Shown here: piece after piece, positions 11,532-21,040 of the stretch
How positions within the stretch are numbered: position 1 is the first letter of the stretch
How the letters are laid out: the number at the start of each line of letters is the position of its first letter
Source of the DNA: Isoetes taiwanensis
Lineage: Eukaryota; Streptophyta; Lycopodiopsida; Isoetales; Isoetaceae
Length of the DNA: 64,000 nt
NCBI GenBank assembly: GCA_021234155.1
Contig: JAJEKV010000036.1
Location: forward strand, 3,251,070-3,315,069
Direction of reading: 5' to 3'
Program-made: the position numbers and the translations under genes
The notes under the pieces: model-generated
Databases searched by the model: none
What the model was told of the DNA's origin: nothing
What the model saw: only the letters and a program-made list of their open reading frames with translations

Positions 11532-12026
11532 TCACTCTTCTTCCACGCCTGCAACAAAGAAGAAAGAAAGGTGTTAGAAAAGAAAGAAAGGTGCAAAAAC
11601 AAAAAACAAAAAGAAATCACATGCAAACCTGGTTCATCTCTTAACCACTCCAAAAACTGGTCGAATTGTCGACCTTCTTCCGAATCCTCCTCCTCCTCCT
11701 CCTCCTCCTCCTCCTCCTCCTTTCATTTCTTGTTTTTCTCGTGGGGGTCAAGCCAACCCTGAAGCAGAGCGGTTTCATGCTCTTGGGAGGACATCTCCTC
11801 CTCTTTCTCCAACTCCTCCTCTTCCTCCTCTTCCTCCTCTTCAGAATCAGAGGAGCTCAACTCCTCCTCTTCCATAACGAAATCAGAATCATCCTCTGAA
11901 TCGGAATCAGAGGAGAATTGGGAAAGAAAATCAATGAGGGGGGATTGAGGGTTCTTCAACCCGACGTCTCTTTGAGGAGACCTCGGGTTCTTCATGAAGG
12001 TCGAGCGCTGAGGCTGAACGCTTCAT
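11532..12026 (-). CDS. Acidic nuclear-type protein (two exons, ~137 aa), damaged
   Basis: ATG 12026 follows a TATA box (CCTATATAAA, 12081-12090) by about 55 nt. The N-terminus, MKRSASALDLHEEPEVSSKR, carries a basic nuclear-localisation-like SSKRRRV. The frame breaks in a run of six C near 11940. Removing one C joins it to an Asp/Ser/Glu-rich body (SSDSDSEDDSD, EEEEEEEEEE). One in-frame TGA (11723-11725) precedes another Glu run and EGRQFDQFLEWLRDEP. An 80-nt intron at 11549-11628 has GT donor and TTGTTGCAG acceptor, and exon 2 adds VEEE and a stop. The intron phase fits the one-base correction. Acidic low-complexity nuclear proteins are often histone-binding or scaffold proteins, but no family is recognised. 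Confidence 0.5.
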
Positions 12027-12066
12027 GGCGGGCAGAAAAAAAAATTGGGACCAGAATGGAGGTCTT

Positions 12067-12148
12067 GAGGCGTGAACCGGTTTATATAGGGTTAATTAGC
12101 TCTTAAGCGTGAATAATTTATTGCCTCAAATAACACGCCCGGCATTTG
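12067..12148 (-). promoter_or_regulatory. TATA promoter, copy 2 of a duplicated promoter
   Basis: The minus-strand TATA box CCTATATAAA lies at 12081-12090. The conserved block TTAAGCGTGAATAATT and the AACACGCCCGGC core lie upstream. It matches 10836-10920 and drives the acidic gene starting at 12026. Confidence 0.55.
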
Positions 12149-12728
12149 CAATTCCATTGACTATATTATCTAGTCTAGGGTATATTATTATGGATAATAA
12201 ATTCTCCGCCTATTAGTTATATGTCTTTTTTAATCATATATCCAATTTTTCGATAATTAAAATTTGGATATATTTATATAAATGTCATTTCCTTGTTGTT
12301 GCCATGAAAATTCTTGTTTTAAATGATTTCGTTCGCCCATTGTTATTATTATATTAAACCTATTTCCAAGGAATTTCTTGCTTTTAAAAAAATTTGATTT
12401 ACCTCTACATATTCCATAAATGTAATTACTTTTTTTATCTTATGGTGTAATAATTTTTTTCTTACTCATTGACTAAAAAAGGGTGCAATTTGCCTAGGTC
12501 AATGGTGCCCCTCAACTCAAGATGGTGAAAACAACAATATCAATGAAAAACCAACTCCTAGCAAGAATGTTGAAGAAAAACAATTAGTCCTCTATAGTAG
12601 GGTGCAATGGAGGAACAAGAAGGTGAGAATCATGCACAAGTGCAACAAGGAAATAGTAGGCCAAGGAGTCATTGTGCTAGCGGATCCCAGTCAAGCCATT
12701 AATGATGAAAGGCTAGGGGAAGACAATA
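12149..12728. other. AT-rich spacer
   Basis: The stretch from 12170 to 12470 is AT-rich with no frames and no obvious sites. From about 12480 the base composition changes and the decayed 5' part of the DUF7869-like relic may begin (for example DGAPQLKMVK-type frames near 12500-12700, all broken). Confidence 0.3.
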
Positions 12729-15330
12729 TTGGTATTGCAATTTCGATGTTGGAAGACAACCTGGAAAGGTAAAGGTTTGGGTGACAAGGAATGTTTTGGT
12801 TGTGTCAAGCAATTGGAGGTTCCTTGCATCATGGCATGGCCTATAAGTAGTGTTCAATTTGTGGAGGATTATATTTTTCCGAGCTTTGAGGTTGTTGGGG
12901 ACAATGATTGTCTTGATATTGATCCATTGGCGCTTGGAACTCTAAACCTAGGCAAAAGGGGAGAAGTATCGGTTACCGGACATTATCCTAGCAAAAGAGC
13001 CAAGTTGATTAGTGACACCAAACGTGAGACAATGGTGAAGGTTAGGGGCCTCAGTTGTTGTTGGAGTGATTGTATGCAATTCTTCACAATAGAACAATTG
13101 GTGGAAGCAAGAGCCACTTTTCAAGAGTACACTGTTGATGAGAGGACCTACATGTACACAATCTTCGAGCATGCACTTCAAGGTGAAAGAAACCCAAACA
13201 AAAAAAAAATACCCTTTGCTAGGCAAATGGATATGTGCAAAAGCATGGCAGAAAATCCATGCAATTCCAACTTCTTCATGGCATAATTGGCAAAAAAAAA
13301 ACAGGCAGAGGGGAACAGGATTGCTTTACATGGAAATAATGGTTTGTTGAGACCAACAAATAGGACCCCAGCTGCCGGGAGATATTTTGAAAAATATATT
13401 GATTTCAATGCAGAGTCTATGCCACACAAAAGCAGAAGGGATGAAAAGGGAAGAGCAGTTGTTGAGAAAAGGTTGCCATCACATTGTACTCAAAAGAGTA
13501 TTTTGGAAGAAGTGAATTCCCTACTTCGAGAATTGGGAATTCTTCCAATATCCCAACCTAGCTTTAGTAGGTTATGGAAGAAGCATTTCAATCATGTCAC
13601 CATAGCAACTTCAAACAACTTTGCAAAGTGCAATTTATGTGCTAAGTTGAAGGAGACTCTTGATAAGACTCAGGCAACCTAGTCAAAGGGCTAGGATAAG
13701 GGAGCATATGAAGGACCATATGACTGACCAACTATCATGTAGATCATGTTATTGGATGTGGAGGACTTTATCTGCATTGGAACCCAATAACTATTTATGT
13801 ATTATACATGACAAGATGGACCAGCAAAAGACTTGTCTTCCACAATTCAAGTACATACCAAAGTCATGTGGAAGATCATACCCTTTACAGGGGCAATCTT
13901 GCATGGGCAGAATCAAACCTACTATGGCCATTTTAGTTTGGAGTTGTGGAGTGATGGTCCAGATTTTCATATTGGGAGTATCATGAGGTGTTTGAGAAAC
14001 TATGAAAATGGATACAATGGTCACCTCCGTGACCTTACAAACTAGCCGTGCACTACATAGAGCATTGTTAGATGGAAACCCTAACAATATTGAAAAGTTC
14101 AAAGAAGGCAAGGTTTAGGAAGCATGGGTCTAATGAACATGTTGGAGCTTCAACTTCACGTGCTAAACCTCAAGATCTACCCAAAAGGTTTCTCTTGCAA
14201 CTTGATAATTGTGCCGGGCCAAAATAAGAACAATGGATGTTTTCTTTCCTATCCTACTTAATGTACTGTGGGGATATTTGAAAGAGTTAATTTAGGGTTT
14301 CTTATGCCCGGCATACCCATGAGGATGTGGATGCATTATTTGGCAAATATAGTTGTATAATTTGGCAAAGAACAAGGACCAACTTTCCTAGGCTAATGGA
14401 AATCTTGCATGAATGCACTACTCCAAACCCTATAGCTTCTCTCATAGAAGAAGTGCCCGATTGGAAGAGCTTTGTGGATGGTTATACATTGGATCTTGAA
14501 GGTCATTCCAGGCCTCTGCAGTTCACTTTTGGGTGAGAGATGGGATTCCAATCTTCCAATGGAAGATGAGACCTTCAGAGGATGAGTGGAGAGGAGGGGA
14601 GGAAATATGGCGTAGAGATGAGAATGGCAAGCCTATGATACCTCTAGGTCAACCAAAAGCTTTAAAACCCATCAAGAAGTGTGAAGCAATTGGGATTGAC
14701 TAAGGAAGGAATCCAAGACTATATAAAGCATTGGCAAACCAATCCAGATGACACCAACCGCCTTGGTGGCTTCATGGAAGAAGGTGATTAACCCGTTGGG
14801 GGGAGATAGACACATCCTCGGATGAATTGAAAGAAGGGTGGTTGCCTAAGACTAGGTGGAAGACCTTAGGGTGCCGAGGATTTTGATGACACTGTAAGTA
14901 GCATTCAAGTAGCAATATGCTCCTCCTCCTTCCTCGACAAACACTATGTTGGTCCTAAGAACAATAGGCCAAAGTTTCTAGGCATGGATGCTTATGAACC
15001 TTCCAATCGACTTGGAATGCCACCAATTTGTGGTAGTAAAGCCATCAGATTTAGATACATATCCAAAGGTGGTTGGGGTTCACTATCTCTCGATATTTGC
15101 AAAGAAGAAGGTAATATTAACTTCAACCATGTGCGGGTGGAATGGTGGTGTCCAAAGTGCATCGGGTTGACCAACGTGTTCGGATAAAGAAAGGTACTCG
15201 ATTGTTGGACAAAGAGATGGAGGAGAAATCCAAAGTGATCCTGATCTTTGGCTAGACTATGAAAGTGTTTTGTACTCATGGACTCCAAACACTATTCCAA
15301 AGAAGAAATGCGAGAATTACAATACCCTCG
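12729..15330 (+). pseudogene. DUF7869-like (RNase H-fold transposase-like) gene relic
   Basis: Plus-strand frames follow each other with many shifts: 12729-13286, 13287-13682, 13660-14045, 14140-14230, 14312-14536 and 14984-15187. Family-like motifs appear in order: KCNLCAKLKETLDKT (a possible zinc site), YLCIIHDKMDQQKT, WSDGPDFHIGS, KRFLLQLDNCAG, HTHEDVDALFGKYS and PDWKSFVDGYTLDLEGHS. From memory, this order matches DUF7869-type proteins that are multicopy in mosses, ferns, algae and some animals and are probably transposon-derived. The Asp of LQLDNCAG and of HTHEDVDALF would be the acidic catalytic positions (inference). The gene is broken and likely inactive, unless many indels are sequence errors. 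Confidence 0.6.
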
Positions 15331-15565
15331 TGATGTCAGGAAGAAGGCTATGATATCATTGGGGGTGCTTGAAGAAAGTTGAATAACTATGTAAATTTTT
15401 GTTATCACGTTTTTATGATATGGTGCTATATTGTGAAATATTGACTATTTTGTAAATAACATGATATTACGTTTTCATAATTTTGAGGTGAAATGTGTGA
15501 ATTTGAATATGCTACTAAAAACATGCAATATGAAATTTGTCCCAAAATTAAGACATAAACCCAAT

Positions 15566-15883
15566 TTAATTGAATGATGGTTTCATGTAGTCTGGCATGT
15601 TTCTGGTTCTATCCCACAGCCTACTCTTGCCCCTGGATCCCCCACCTACGGCTTGGGCAAGAGTGTCTAAGGAAACCCATTTCCCTCCCCTAGGTGGCAA
15701 GCTAACCTCCCCGGGTAGAATGTGCTGATCATATTGACAGATGATGTCAGTGTAGTAAGGAGTTCTGGTTAAGGTGGCATGAAGATCAAAGAGATGATCA
15801 AAGACATGAAAGGCTTGCTCAGCAGGAAAATCACGGATGTGATTGGAGTCATTATACCATCTAACAAAGCTTGATGGTGCCAT
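15566..15883 (-). CDS. Unrecognised 105-aa protein with TATA promoter
   Basis: This is an uninterrupted minus-strand ORF from ATG 15883 (MAPSSFVRWYNDSNHIRDFP) to a stop at 15566. It has mixed, protein-like composition (AFHVFDHLFDLHATLTRTPYY, ILPGEVSLPPRGGKWVSLDTL), no membrane segment and no low complexity. A TATA box CTATAAAAAGGG lies 109 nt upstream. Its VSLDTLA and FDLHATL pieces faintly echo the SLDPWL small genes at 52.5 and 53.5 kb, but that is too weak to claim homology. It lies downstream of, and on the same strand as, the H3-like gene. Confidence 0.5.
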   Translation of the reverse strand: MAPSSFVRWYNDSNHIRDFPAEQAFHVFDHLFDLHATLTRTPYYTDIICQYDQHILPGEVSLPPRGGKWVSLDTLAQAVGGGSRGKSRLWDRTRNMPDYMKPSFN

Positions 15884-15991
15884 TGAGCAGAGATGGCTAT
15901 GAAAAATAGCTGATGGGGATAAGCAAAGAGCTAGAAAATCGCCAAAGGGGCTGAGAGCGCTTTTGGTGGGGAGAAAATGACAAATGAGGGC

Positions 15992-16004
15992 CCTTTTTAT
16001 AGAC
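15992..16004 (-). promoter_or_regulatory. TATA box of the 105-aa ORF
   Basis: GTCTATAAAAAGG on the minus strand, 109 nt before ATG 15883. Spacing and context fit a plant core promoter. Confidence 0.5.
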
Positions 16005-16160
16005 TAAGGTGCCTCGGGTTCCGTGCACAAAGGTTCTTGATAGGGCAGACTTCGAATCTATGGCCATGGTTGTCCAAATGAGCTATCATGAAGTGCGATT
16101 CTAAACAAAACAAAGCAAGAAACACTACATGGCAGTTTGTTGTGTCAAAATTGGTCAATC

Positions 16161-16457
16161 TGGGCAAAATTAGGTGAAATCGGGTGGCATTGCGCAGAAT
16201 GGCTCTGCGTCGCGGGCGCAGGTGGGTTTTGCGCGACGCGACCCGATTTCGGGTTATTTCCCCTTTTGTGAAGAGTTTTAGGGAGTTAAAAGATCCTAAC
16301 ATGACTCTTAGCATGATTCTAACTTGATTAGCAACTTTTGTTACTTAATTTGGACATGGATTAGCTATAGAATGGCGAAATCGGGTGGCGTTGCGCAAAC
16401 TGGCCCTGCGTCACGGGCGCAGATGGGTTTTGCGCGACGCGACCCGGTTTCGTCAAT
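16161..16457. repeat. Two direct copies of a ~95-bp palindromic unit
   Basis: Copies at about 16161-16255 and 16363-16457 share GAAATCGGGTGGC, TTGCGCA, CTGCGTC, GGGCGCAG, TGGGTTTTGCGCGACGCGAC and CCGRTTTCG. Within each copy GAAATCGGGT pairs with ACCCGATTTC, and TGCGTCGCG pairs with CGCGACGCG, giving a nested hairpin. They lie between the H3-like gene's 3' end and the 105-aa ORF's promoter. Confidence 0.65.
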
Positions 16458-16665
16458 TTTTGCAATTTTTTTTTGACTAATTAAGTTAGGATTTTTAACT
16501 AACCAATTTTTCTTTCATCATCCCCATTTTAATGGTCAAAACTAAACTAAAATTTGAGCTACTTAAACACATTTTCATGCAAGAATTAAAATCAGTTTAC
16601 AACAACAAAATTTTGTATCTATATAGAAAAGTTAATAAGTACATTAATTCAACAAAATTGCATCT

Positions 16666-17761
16666 TCAAGGGTATTCCTTGCGGATGCGACGCGCCAAGT
16701 GTATATCCTTGGGCATCAGGGTCACCGTCTTCGCATGGATTGCGCAGAGGTTTCCCTCTTCGAACAACTGGGTGAGCTCGGCCTCAGCAGCTACCTGCAA
16801 CACCCGAGTTGTGAGCGACGTCACCCTATAGTCGGTGACGAATTCCTGCATCACCTCCCGCATGAGCCGCTCAAACGGTGCCTTCCTAATCAGGAGATTA
16901 GTGCACTGTTGAAAGTGCCTAATCTCCCGAAAAACTCGGGCGTGCGGGGAGTTAGGCCCATGGTGGACCTTCTTCGGCTTCTCGGGTTGTGGCGGCGGCG
17001 GCTTGGGCTGCTTCTTTGGTGGCCGGCCCCCCTCCACGGTGCGTTGGACGTTTTGCCGGCAGTACCAATCATTATACCTCGTCCACTGACGGAGGTATTG
17101 TTGGTACGCCTTGAGGCGGCGTTGGTAGAGGCGGTCCTCCTTCAAGGCGAAGGCTCGCTCGCCCGCCTTCTGCTTCTTAACCACCTTAGGTGGTTCGGGC
17201 CACACTGGGTAAGGTGGTCTTGGGTCCGCGCCCTCCTCCTGCTCTTCTTCCTCCTCTTCGTCTTCATCCACCTGCTCTTCCTCCCGCCGGGGAGGCTCCT
17301 CGATCACGACGGTCCGGCGAGGGCCGTCGTTTCTTCTCTTTGTCCTTCGCTCCTGCTGCCGCAGCTCCCGCTCCCGTTCCCTCTTCTTCCTCGCGGCCCT
17401 CTCTTCTGGCCACTCCGCAACCTTCTCTTTGCCCTTCTTCTTTGGCGCCGAAGGCCCCGCTTCCTCTACCTGCTGCTGGACCTGCTCTTCCACCTCTTCT
17501 TCTACCTCGGTGTCTGAGGGCCCGAAATGGCGAGACTCGCCGGTTCTCTGAGTACCTGCCGACGGGGAACTGCTGCTGGGGCTCTCCTCGGCATCGTGAT
17601 AGGTATCGTCGCTGCTGCTGCTGCTGGGGGGAGGCTCCTCTTCCCCCTTCTTGGGTCGAAGGTGCTCCGGGACCTTCTTCGTGTGGCGTCCCGCTGCTAC
17701 CTGCGCCATCGAGAGGGTGGGTCGCTCGCTACCTCCTAGCTGTTTGCTTGGTTCTTGCCAT
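16666..17761 (-). CDS. Histone H3-fold protein with ~250-residue N-terminal tail
   Basis: The ORF from ATG 17709 to the stop at 16666 encodes 347 aa in one exon. Residues 257-347 are a histone H3 fold: [19 protein letters not shown] (alpha-N/alpha-1), [34 protein letters not shown] (alpha-2, with the H3 Cys) and [15 protein letters not shown] (alpha-3). Loop 1 has canonical length, unlike typical CENH3, while the HFQ..TNLLI..APF pattern resembles CENH3. H3 K56 and K79 positions are Gln and Val. The tail (1-250) is Ser-, Glu- and Pro-rich, with an acidic run at 147-159 and an aromatic helical module at 184-225. Upstream, ATG 17761 encodes [10 protein letters not shown] then TAG, a canonical H3 N-terminus in another frame; removing one base near 17735 would join the two. 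A TATA-like box is at 17847. Confidence 0.85.
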
Positions 17762-17846
17762 ACTTGATGGTGGGAAAAACAGATGACGTAAGGCTGACCA
17801 AGAGAGATACGGTGGAGGAAAGTTTGGAGGAAAAATGAGGTGTCAG

Positions 17847-17860
17847 GGATATTTAAAGAG
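17847..17860 (-). promoter_or_regulatory. TATA-like box of the H3-like gene
   Basis: CTCTTTAAATATCC on the minus strand, 86 nt before ATG 17761 and 138 nt before ATG 17709. A TTACGTCATC (CRE/bZIP-like ACGTCA) lies between it and the start, near 17783. Confidence 0.4.
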
Positions 17861-17869
17861 GAGGGTCCC

Positions 17870-18317
17870 TAAGAATATTCCCCTACCATAAATAGGCCTA
17901 CTTATTAGCCCCCCTTATTGATTACTCTATAGTACCTTTATTATTAATGTATATTTTAAACCTATATTAATTTGTATTATACTTTAAATTTTCGAATTTT
18001 TCTAATGTTTGAGGTGCTAATTATGGATTTGCGCCATTTTTCACCTGGGTCTCCGATTGGTATGATTCTTCGACCCATTTTAGGTGAAATTTGATGCAGA
18101 TGCATAATTTTCACTCCAATTTTACTAGAAGATGAATTTGACTTACTCTTTCCTTCGTCTAACACTTAACCTAATTCCTGACCCACTACCCAGGAGAAAA
18201 AATTTTCCCCTATTTTCGCGGTTCAATGGTGGAAATGTTTATTTCACACCCCTATAGGCCTGTTAGACTACTTTCATGGTTATGGTCAGTGCTAGTTCTT
18301 GGTCAACCAAGAACATC
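17870..18317. other. AT-rich spacer between H3-like promoter and primer-binding site
   Basis: No gene is seen. The minus-strand 62-aa frame at 17977-18165 has Ser/Lys-rich low complexity and no support. If the LTR at 18331 belongs to an element extending left, this is its untranslated leader. Confidence 0.35.
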
Positions 18318-18330
18318 GCTCTGATACCAT
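18318..18330 (-). other. Primer-binding site, initiator tRNA-Met
   Basis: Minus-strand ATGGTATCAGAGC directly abuts the LTR end. TGGTATCAGAGC is the standard complement of the plant initiator tRNA-Met 3' end used by many plant LTR elements. It shows that this LTR is a 5' LTR with its internal region to the left. Confidence 0.85.
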
Positions 18331-19973
18331 TGTGACGCTCCCTGCTAAACATACGGCGCCCAGCCGTACACTCGGCAGGAAATCCCCCGTCCGGCTCAAC
18401 AACCGCACGGGCCCTTCGTCTACCCCGTGCTCCGAGGTGACCCCTAGTGCGGGGAGGGAACACGAAGGTGTCTTGCGCGCCCTTCCCCTATGGGCTCCTA
18501 TAACAGCGGAAGCGATAACACGTCAGAACTAGCATCAAACATATCAATACTACCTCGAAGGGTAGTGCATCCCACATATATCAATACAAAGATGATAAAC
18601 ACAAACCATAAAACATGAGAGCTCCTACCCGTGCTCGGACTCATAAGGAGGATGACCCGGCCGGGCCGGGTCTCAAGGTAGAGCGCATCGAAGTCATGGC
18701 AATGGCGGGGGCGGCATAGAACAATGGCTAGGGTTGACCACTCCATCCGCCCCTCCTGTGCATACTTTGCAGATGGGCTAAATCAGGCTCTGGCATGACT
18801 CTAGCCTTCCGGAGACGCAATCCCATGGTATCACCCATCAGGACTACTCCAGGTTGCATCTCCCTCAAGTCCCGATGAGGCGGAAGGGTTGCATCTCCCC
18901 TTCCCGGGCTCTAGAGGTTCCGTGGCGGCTAGAGAATCGTGGCGACACACACGATTGTACCGACTTAACCCCCAAAACGAGAGCCAAGCCAACACTTGCA
19001 GCTCTCTCGAGGCGGCGACACCATTGCCCCGAGGTGTCGGGACCCATGCTCGCCCCCACCTGCGACCCGACCATAAGCCTAGCCCACTATGGGATCCCCA
19101 AAGCCCCCACTCGGCGGGGATCCTCCCTCCACATTCCCTCTAGCCCCCGTTATGTGGTGCCGAGTCATATCATAGCCTCGATAGCCCGGTGGGCTCCTAT
19201 GCACAAAGGGCGCAACTAATAGGAACTAAGGGATCTACTCTAGGGCATACTACATATGGCTCTAGGTCTCTACCCCCCTTCCCAATACAAGAGGAGCAAC
19301 ATGATCAACCATCATCACATAATCATCACATCATGAGAATAATCATAAGAAGAACATCTTAACCTAATCATACAAATCTAACTAATTGGTTAGGGTTCAT
19401 TGATTAGGGTTCAAGATGTTGAATCTGAGTTCTAGGATGGCTCTACTCAAGATACAAGATACTAGCATATCGGAATGCTAATTCCGGATAAGCTATCACA
19501 ACTACTACCCTACATACCTGCTCCCCGGCTCTCCCCTCCGATCCGCGGCGCCTCCATGGTCTTCGACTCACGTGATGCTGCTCTTGCTCCAAGAACGAGT
19601 CTACCCTGCTGGGGCTGCTGCACCAATCTATGCCACAGCAAACGATGTTCGAAACGGAGTTTCGAACGAGTAGGTGAGTCTCTGGGTGCTAGGGCTGGAA
19701 AGAGGCCTAGGGTTAGGGTTTAGGCCTATATAAGTTAGGTCCACCTAGGATGCCACGTGGCACCAATCGGGTGAGGCCTGTGTGGCGGGTGCCCAATAGG
19801 TTAAGGCCACGTGGATAATGGTCTTACCCTATGGTTGGCTAAGTTATGAGAATAACTTGGCCATGCCCCCTAGTGCCACAATCTATGGTATACAAGGCTA
19901 TAAGGATAGACTTGTATAGTGGCGGATCCAGGAATATACGTATTTATGGCGTATATTCCCCTGGACCGTCACA
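18331..19973 (-). mobile_element. 5' LTR (1643 bp) of a minus-strand LTR retrotransposon
   Basis: The ends are TGTGACGCTC...GGACCGTCACA, inverted terminal TGTGACG/CGTCACA as expected for an LTR. The primer-binding site is adjacent at the left. A minus-strand TATA box is at 19725-19736, within a gene-like GC-rich segment. No second LTR copy is seen in the window. The internal region should extend left. The only same-strand gag and protease lie at 1-1765, more than 16 kb away. Either one very long element with nested material is present, or a truncated element lies beside another one. Confidence 0.7.
19725..19736 (-). promoter_or_regulatory. LTR TATA box
   Basis: AACTTATATAGG on the minus strand inside the LTR, followed by CCTAAACCCTAACCC, a telomere-repeat-like (telo-box) stretch sometimes found near plant transcription starts. 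Confidence 0.5.
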
Positions 19974-20330
19974 TGCGGGCTCCAATATGCCAAGATGGCT
20001 AAAACATGCCAAGGTGGCTCAAACATGCCATGTGGCCCCCAACATGCCACCTCGGCTCCAACATGCCAAAGTGTCTCAAACATGCCACGTGGCTTCAACA
20101 TGCTAAGATGGCTCAAACATGCCACTTAGGCTCCAACATGCCAAGGTGGCTCAAACATGACATGTGGGCTCCACCATGCCACCTAGGCTACAACATGCCA
20201 AGGTGGCTCAAACATGCCATGCGGGATCCAACATGCTATCTAGGGGCTCAAATATGTCACGTGGACTCCAACATGCCACATCGGTCTAACATGCCAATGT
20301 GGCTTGCCACCTAGGCTACAAAATGCCATC
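19974..20330 (+). repeat. Degenerate minisatellite, unit ~25-50 bp
   Basis: About 15 variants of AACATGCCA(A/C)(G/C)(A/G)TGGC TC are strung in tandem, alternating GGCTCAAACATGCCA and GGCTCCAACATGCCACCTAGG. The ORFs across it (86 and 102 aa) are artefacts of the repeat. Confidence 0.7.
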
Positions 20331-20463
20331 TCGAATGATCCCAAACAATCTTGCTACTGCAAAAGGCGCCCTTGAATTCTAATTGCCACAACGAGAGGAG
20401 AATAGATCCAAACCCCTGTTCACCAGTTCCTATTGCTTCGTCTCTTCAGCTGCAACTTCTTGA
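20331..20463 (+). repeat. Dispersed repeat, copy 1
   Basis: From GAATGATCCCA through TACTGCAAAAGGCGC, TCTAATTGCCACA, GAGGAGAATAGATCCAAACC and TTCCTATTGCT to GCAACTTCTTG. The copy at 34097-34235 has the same order in the same orientation, with about 75-80% similarity by eye. The two copies flank the CACTA-like element. Confidence 0.65.
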
Positions 20464-20511
20464 CCACGTCCCAAGTGCAAATGGCCAAAACTCGATCTCC
20501 ATAACATAAAC

Positions 20512-21040
20512 CACAAAAGAGAATGGACATTTAGCGACGTGGGCTTGCGACGTCTGTGCGACGTGACGTCGCAAATAACGTCACCATCACGGCGATCAAT
20601 GCGGCGTCCGTTGCGCGGACTGCGTCGCATCACGGCGTGTGTGTATGCGCCGTCGACACCGTGGCGTGGCGGTCTGTCATGCTGGTGGGCGCTTGCGCCC
20701 GGTGGGCGCAGTGTCACTTGCCAGTGGGCCGCTTGCGGCGTCGGCGTCGCATCGACGATACGGTGCCAGCCCATCATCTCGCCCGGTGGGCTTGGGCGCC
20801 CCAGTGGACGGCAGTGTCACGCCCGGTGGAGTGTTCTGACGTGGCCGCATGCGGCGTCGTATATGTGACGTATGCTTGGCGATGCGGTCGTATATGACAC
20901 GTCGATGCGTATATATGACGTATGTGACATATATGACACGTCGATGCGGTATATGTGACGTATATGACACGCCGGTATGTATATGTGACGTATATGACCG
21001 TCGATGCGTATATGTGACGTGGGTGGTCGCGTGTGACGAT
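20512..21040. repeat. Left terminal and subterminal repeat array of the CACTA-like element
   Basis: The terminal repeat is followed by GCGACG/CGTCGC words to about 20860. A minisatellite then runs to 21040 with units like TATATGACACGTCGATGCG and TATATGTGACG. A second terminal-like GAGAATGGTCATTTAGCGGC lies at 21588, which suggests an internal duplication or nested relative. Confidence 0.7.

Noticed and set aside
11511-11899. Plus-strand poly-Ser/Leu ORFs
   Set aside because: Reverse complement of the Glu-rich exon of the acidic gene.
16699-17517. 272-aa plus-strand ORF
   Set aside because: Antisense shadow of the H3-like gene; Leu/Pro/Arg-rich with no domain.
19740-19770. G-box CCACGTGG as a gene promoter
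   Set aside because: Lies within the LTR and is better explained as part of the LTR promoter.
19974-20330. CRISPR-like array
   Set aside because: Units are variable, degenerate and contiguous without unique spacers; a eukaryotic minisatellite.
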